64,000 nt of DNA from Tranzscheliella williamsii (lineage: Eukaryota; Basidiomycota; Ustilaginomycetes; Ustilaginales; Ustilaginaceae), in assembly GCA_023212725.1 (NCBI GenBank), contig JALBYF010000060.1, forward strand, positions 49,476 to 113,475, read 5' to 3'. Below, piece after piece: positions 60,701-64,000 of this stretch (the stretch's first letter is position 1; each line of letters starts with the position of its first letter). Under the pieces are notes generated by a model. The model saw nothing but the letters and a program-made list of their open reading frames with translations. It ran no database searches and had not been told where the DNA came from. The position numbers and the translations under genes were made by a program.

Positions 60701-62004
60701 TGACCATTTCGGACGAGGTGCTTGGCTACGGATCGTCCGGCACGGTGGTCTTTAGAGGCACCTTCCAAGGACGGGCTGTGGCGGTCAAGAGGCTGCTACG
60801 AGACTTTGTTCACGTCGCCTCCAAAGAGGTATCGCTGCTGGAGTCGGCAGACAACCATCCGAATGTCATTCGATACTTCTACAAAGAACTCACTCCGAGC
60901 TTCCTCTTTATTGCTCTAGAACTCTGCCCAGCGAGTTTGGCCGAGGTGGTGGAGAAGCCGGCCGACTATCGCGATTTGAGTAATCTGCTGGAGCCAAAGC
61001 GCGCCCTGCACCAGATCACTTCTGGGCTGCGGCACTTGCACTCGCTCTCGATCGTACACCGTGACATCAAGCCCCAAAATATTCTTGTGGCGACGTCGTC
61101 GAGTGGCAAGAGCCTTAAAATGCTCCTCTCGGATTTCGGACTGTCGAAACGGCTGGATGGCATGGCCCAAACCAGTTTTTCTCAGACAGTCAACAATCCA
61201 GGAGGAACGGCCGGATGGCGAGCGCCCGAGATTCTGCGCGGCGACGTCAATCTGGATACGGGATCCGAGTCCGAGTCATCGCTCGGCAACAGTGCCAGTC
61301 GTGCTGGCTCGGCGAGGGAAGAAAGGCAGAGACTGACACGTGCCGTTGACGTCTTTGCCCTCGGCTGCTTGGCATACTATGTGCTGTCGAATGGCGACCA
61401 TCCGTTTGGCTCGCGCTTCGAACGGGAGATGAATATCATCCGCAAACGGGTCGATCTGTCGCGCCTGGATGGGCTGGGCGAGGAGGGGCACGAGGCGCAG
61501 GATCTGATTCTCAAAATGGTCTCGCACGACCCCCGACATCGCCCGTCAGCCGCCGAGGTGCTGACCCACCCGTACTTCTGGGACCCTACTAAGCGGCTTG
61601 GCTTCCTGCAGGATGCCTCGGATCGCTTCGAGATTATGGAGAAGGACCCGCCCACAGCTGCGCTGGTGCTGCTCGAGTCCAAGGCGAAGAACGTGCTCGG
61701 GGCCGACTGGCATCGTCGCTGCGACAAGCTCTTCCTCGACAACCTGGGCAAATTCCGCAAATACGACCCGTCGTCCGTGCAGGACCTGCTGCGGGCGATG
61801 CGCAATAAGAAGCACCACTACCAAGACCTCCCGCCCAGCCTAAAAAAGACCCTGGGCGCACTGCCCGACGGCTACCTGGCCTACTTTACGCGGCGCTTCC
61901 CAGAACTCTTTCTGCACGTCTACAATACCATCATCGAGCAGCCGCTGATCCGCACCGAACCGGTCTTCCGAGAATACTTCCACTGCGCTGAGCCGGACCA
62001 TTAA
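57748..62004 (+). CDS. IRE1: Unfolded protein response sensor IRE1 (kinase/endoribonuclease)
   Basis: This ER-membrane sensor of misfolded protein dimerises, trans-phosphorylates and cuts the HAC1/XBP1-type mRNA (cib1 in Ustilago). The protein has 1418 residues and one exon. An N-terminal hydrophobic segment (NLFLPVLLLTILVLIF, about 31-46) serves as signal or anchor. The luminal sensor (about 90-640) starts near LANTVVLTTVEGGLYALDRQSGKQLW. The transmembrane helix VLLQLIGVLVIAVLTGATYL lies at about 684-706. A long charged linker (KKKANKRRRRGKR, then acidic) follows. The kinase domain (about 985-1285) has Lys1014 (VAVK), Asp1106 (HRDIKPQN) and Asp1129 (SDFG). The KEN RNase domain (about 1285-1415) includes FLQDASDRFE and YFTRRFPELFLHVY. 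All catalytic kinase residues are intact. The length exceeds yeast Ire1 (1115), mainly in the linker and luminal inserts. Confidence 0.97.
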   Translation: MPFGASTRGYRADRRRGRQSTSTITITANRANLFLPVLLLTILVLIFDSFTAATASLSHPATIGAAALDDGNGSISSSRHRDLVRAGRQHHLPSNSRFKGVSAIRPSSPADLVLANTVVLTTVEGGLYALDRQSGKQLWSLSPHSSHDADSLLRPLVTALYGKEQRSFAEVAQAGRSFASPFGSGSTPELESGGIYIVEPSSAGDIYVLSSRKKGGSSVRRVASETEPGSVQLDKLPLTLPQLVELSPFSFAGDDTRVFVGQKQTTLVELNIQTGELGAVFGARQGGVWCGAEAHDIDPLPDLHTPGTAPESCIDDEPTLSGSSSKSTSKLAYIGRTDYTLNIHSRSSPEALQTLHFSTFAPNAGDRDVQVLWNQADHPDGRAIMGMPEDGSIVCFNLTASADVADNDQRLSDVNPTLWASELQASVAGIFDIVYPAAHLQNTKSLSRPILVQHPSIPLSRVFPQIGDESSPNDADPSYGVPPNSHRRSAYLGIAGNSLFAMSTQRFPLVAFTTKAVAGLPDGSSADADGSSAWPSGLPTSQGSWATDRKCSSFGCWLGSYSLQVDTSAEGTLQDSLLNSHPTLEIDGGRPRLAIGGRPAVHAGPPRINETAPPNSRSPLSHAARESAQKERHRTSGPDAGSGGSLESVPSEAGDGSPEHPPREHASREAAAAHRSWKYKTAWVLLQLIGVLVIAVLTGATYLGLQEQKMRAEREAAEIAKGVVWIPVMKEDEAGFAGDAADETIRAEEDRQLNQAIQLSRRNASGAAAGSQSRADVSAIAGTGTDLFDEQDDRVATTKKKANKRRRRGKRGGAAVAAKAAKVNGKEGSPDGEGDGDENCEGEEEDDAEEEADKISNAQDTPSHRTRAGSKQSENSNHANGSDSGSSNGNEPETPTSQHRQLDVKQQPGLRTAVAGASVQIASNSLQRAQDLLSPMPKSPLLNSGWGSNNFGEDDAASVGKAAAQIAAGASHSGTSQNSVSTSSLTISDEVLGYGSSGTVVFRGTFQGRAVAVKRLLRDFVHVASKEVSLLESADNHPNVIRYFYKELTPSFLFIALELCPASLAEVVEKPADYRDLSNLLEPKRALHQITSGLRHLHSLSIVHRDIKPQNILVATSSSGKSLKMLLSDFGLSKRLDGMAQTSFSQTVNNPGGTAGWRAPEILRGDVNLDTGSESESSLGNSASRAGSAREERQRLTRAVDVFALGCLAYYVLSNGDHPFGSRFEREMNIIRKRVDLSRLDGLGEEGHEAQDLILKMVSHDPRHRPSAAEVLTHPYFWDPTKRLGFLQDASDRFEIMEKDPPTAALVLLESKAKNVLGADWHRRCDKLFLDNLGKFRKYDPSSVQDLLRAMRNKKHHYQDLPPSLKKTLGALPDGYLAYFTRRFPELFLHVYNTIIEQPLIRTEPVFREYFHCAEPDH

Positions 62005-62495
62005 ATTTTCCTGCCTGCCTCCTGACACGGTCTCGCTCTTGGCCTCCCTCGCTCTCCTTATTGCACGCTTCCTCCCGACATCTGTCCTGTTACCCACTGT
62101 ATTTGTAGTCGATCAGTAACCCAGCCTCCAGCCTACCCGCCTTGCTATTCCCTTGCAATTATCAAACTGCACGCACGCATTTGCAGTCCGGATGTGCTCG
62201 TCAACCACCGGTGATGTTTGGACTGACGTGCTTCACTCTAACATGCCGTAAAGCATCGGAACTCGGGCATCCGCGCTCTAAAAAATTCCGAGGATTTGGC
62301 GCTCTTTTTTGCGCCTTGAGAAGTCCACTCGGTCTGGAATCGTGATGCCATCCCCTGCGTCCATCTTGTCGATACCGTCTTCCGCCGCTCTGCTGCCTCT
62401 CAGACTGCCTCGAGCGTTCGACTTCTGACCTAGTTGGAGCATCCCTTGCTAAAAAGCTTTTGGCCGCTCGATCGCGGAGCTTGCCTTAGTTGATC
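62005..62495. other. Intergenic: IRE1 3' flank and RCL1 promoter
   Basis: The region is 491 bases; nothing is recognised beyond the presumed RCL1 promoter. A TTTTTT run lies near 62305. Confidence 0.6.
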
Positions 62496-63737
62496 ATGGC
62501 GCCGGCCGCTGCCTCGACGTCCTTGTCCAACGCCGAACAAAAGTCGCGGCTGTTGCGGTTCACAGGCCATCGAAATTTCCGCCAACGGCTCATCCTGGCG
62601 CTTCTCTCGCAACGGCCGGTGCGGATCGACTCGATACGGCCGGATGCGTCGAGCCCCGGTATCCGTGACTTTGAGGCCAACTTCTTGCGTCTGCTCGAGA
62701 AGTTGACCAACGGCACGCATGTCGAGATCAGCTACACCGGTACGTCGGTCCTTGTCAAGCCAGGCGTGATTGCTGGCGGCTCTGTGGTCCACGACTGCTC
62801 GCTCGGCAGAGGCATCGGCTACTGGCTCGAGTGGGTCGTCCTCCTGGCGCCCTTCGCCAAGAAGGAGTTGAGCCTCACCCTCCGCGGCGTCACAAGCTGC
62901 AATGGAGACCTCGGTGTGGACACCATCCGGACGGTGACGCTGCCGCATCTGTCGCTCTTTCTCCCGCTCGATTCGCTCTCTACGCTCGCCAGTAGCTTGG
63001 AGCTGCGAATCACCAAGCGCGGTTCGGCGCCGCTCGGGGGGGGCGAGATCCACTTTCGCTGTCCACTCATCAAGCATCTGTCTACGCTCAACTTTACCGC
63101 GCCGGGCCGCATCAAGAAGATCCGCGGCATTGCCACCTCTACGCGTGTCAGCCCGCAGATTGCCAACCGTCTGATCGACGCTGCGCGCGGCGTGCTGGGA
63201 CGGTACATTCCCGATCTGTATCTGTTTGCGGACGTGTACCGCGGCGAGGACTCGGGCAAGTCGCCCGGGTTTGCAATCACGCTGCTGGCGACCACGACGA
63301 CGGGGGCGATCTACTCTGCCGAGGCGGCGAGCGCGACGGCGGAGCCGGGGCTGCCCGAGGATCTCGCCACCGACGCGGCGCGGATGCTGCTCGACGAGAT
63401 CGCCAAGCGCGGCTGCGTCGACACGAGCCATCAGCCACTCGTCCTCCTCCTCATGGCACTCAGCCCCCAGGACGTCGCCAAGTGCACCATGGCTTCCCTC
63501 ACCCCCAACGCCGTCCAGATGATGCGCGACATCAACGACGCCCTCGGCGTCCGCTTCCGCGTCGTCCACCACCCGCACACCGCAGACACCAACGACACCG
63601 ACTCCCCCGACAGCCCCGACGCCGATGACCCTGCCCAGCTTGCCACGGCCAACCTCCTCCGCAAGCTGCGCAACCCGGAACAACTCACCGTCAGCTGTGT
63701 CGGCGTCAACTTTGGCGGCTTCAAAAAGGTCGGCTAA
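62496..63737 (+). CDS. RCL1: RNA 3'-terminal phosphate cyclase-like protein RCL1
   Basis: This nucleolar protein of the small-subunit processome acts in 18S pre-rRNA processing with Bms1; family members lack RNA cyclase activity. The protein has 413 residues from ATG 62496 (MAPAAASTSLSNAEQ), versus 367 in yeast. Family segments: LRFTGHRNFRQRLILALLSQRPVRI, NFLRLLEKLTNGTHVEISYTGT, GGGEIHFRCPLIKHL and RIKKIRGIATSTRVSPQIANR. The C-terminal region has an Asp-rich insert (TDSPDSPDADDPA) before the final LTVSCVGVNFGGFKKVG. The last 350 bases are C-rich after a short G-rich stretch. The frame also opens two codons earlier at TTG, which I reject in favour of ATG. Confidence 0.96.
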   Translation: MAPAAASTSLSNAEQKSRLLRFTGHRNFRQRLILALLSQRPVRIDSIRPDASSPGIRDFEANFLRLLEKLTNGTHVEISYTGTSVLVKPGVIAGGSVVHDCSLGRGIGYWLEWVVLLAPFAKKELSLTLRGVTSCNGDLGVDTIRTVTLPHLSLFLPLDSLSTLASSLELRITKRGSAPLGGGEIHFRCPLIKHLSTLNFTAPGRIKKIRGIATSTRVSPQIANRLIDAARGVLGRYIPDLYLFADVYRGEDSGKSPGFAITLLATTTTGAIYSAEAASATAEPGLPEDLATDAARMLLDEIAKRGCVDTSHQPLVLLLMALSPQDVAKCTMASLTPNAVQMMRDINDALGVRFRVVHHPHTADTNDTDSPDSPDADDPAQLATANLLRKLRNPEQLTVSCVGVNFGGFKKVG

Positions 63738-63914
63738 CCCTCTGTCCCCTCGCACTGTATTTGTATACCCGCCCACCAATCTACTCGCATCTCTTCTGCT
63801 GCATTGTCCTTGCCCCGTCGTCCTACCGTGCCGTAGGCAGGCAGGACCGCGCACTCTGCACAGCCATTCGCCGCCGCTTCGTGTCGCTCTGCACGGCGTC
63901 CAAAAATTGATAGG

Positions 63915-63921
63915 AAAAAAA
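63915..63921 (-). terminator. RNA polymerase III terminator of tRNA-Lys
   Basis: On the minus strand a run of seven T lies three bases after the tRNA discriminator base, the standard Pol III stop. Confidence 0.85.
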
Positions 63922-63924
63922 GGT

Positions 63925-64000
63925 CTCCCAACGTGGGGCTCGAACCCACGACATTCAGATGACCCGAGACAAGCTCGGAAACCCTTGCAATTAAGAGTCT
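63925..64000 (-). tRNA. tRNA-Lys(CUU), 3' part with intron, cut by window edge
   Basis: Read on the minus strand from 64000: AGACTCTTAA holds the 3' bases of the anticodon stem and the loop with anticodon CUU. A 31-base intron follows (63990-63960), then the 3' side of the anticodon stem (TCTGA), the variable loop, the T arm GTGGGTTCGAGCCCCAC and the acceptor strand GTTGGGA with discriminator G at 63925. The T arm and acceptor match eukaryotic tRNA-Lys closely. The intron sits one base 3' of the position next to the anticodon, as in other nuclear tRNAs. The D arm and 5' acceptor strand lie beyond base 64000. Confidence 0.9.

Overview
The window is nuclear DNA of a filamentous or dimorphic fungus. 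It is most likely a basidiomycete smut (Ustilaginomycotina, Ustilago/Sporisorium/Pseudozyma type), although the exact species cannot be read from the sequence. The reasons are large, mostly intron-free, GC-rich genes, about one per 3.5 kb; short GT-AG introns only near the 5' ends of small housekeeping genes; and a complete fungal nitrate-assimilation cluster. I support 17 protein-coding genes (one cut by the window edge), one tRNA (cut by the other edge) and one small inverted-repeat transposon.

Layout. At 1-2.5 kb lies the 5' part of glutamate synthase GLT1 (-), followed by 3.3 kb without a supportable gene. At 5.8-19 kb come adenylosuccinate synthetase ADE12 (-), DNA primase large subunit PRI2 (-), nucleoporin NUP155/NUP170 (+), pyruvate dehydrogenase E1 alpha PDA1 (-, two exons) and a small complex I subunit of the NDUFB2 type (+, two exons). 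At 19-30 kb come a SWI3/RSC8 chromatin-remodelling subunit (+), a membrane-anchored PhoD-like phosphatase (-), the bifunctional histidine enzyme HIS7 (+, with a Gcn4-type site upstream) and a large disordered protein of unknown function (-). A 352-bp MITE with 52-bp terminal inverted repeats lies at 30.3-30.65 kb.

At 31-42.5 kb is the nitrate cluster: nitrate transporter (-), nitrite reductase (+) and nitrate reductase (+). The three proteins form one route: nitrate uptake, reduction to nitrite, then reduction to ammonium. GLT1 at the left edge belongs to the downstream ammonium/glutamate step. The shared transporter/nitrite reductase promoter carries five GATAAG cores, and the nitrate reductase promoter carries three more, as expected for AreA/Nit2 control.

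At 43-64 kb come ribosomal protein RPL3 (+, three exons), succinate dehydrogenase anchor SDH4 (+, three exons), the Brix protein SSF1 (+), a Zn2Cys6 transcription factor with unusual cysteine arrays (-), splicing factor SYF1 (+), the unfolded-protein-response sensor IRE1 (+), the ribosome-biogenesis protein RCL1 (+) and an intron-containing tRNA-Lys(CUU) (-).

The least expected signals are four. First, the MITE. Second, a repeated strand-composition switch (G-rich, then C-rich on the coding strand) in the last several hundred bases of genes, mirrored across convergent gene pairs. Third, the CCS(G/S)K cysteine arrays in the Zn2Cys6 factor. Fourth, the GATA-site clusters of the nitrate promoters. 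All calls were made by eye; no database search was run.
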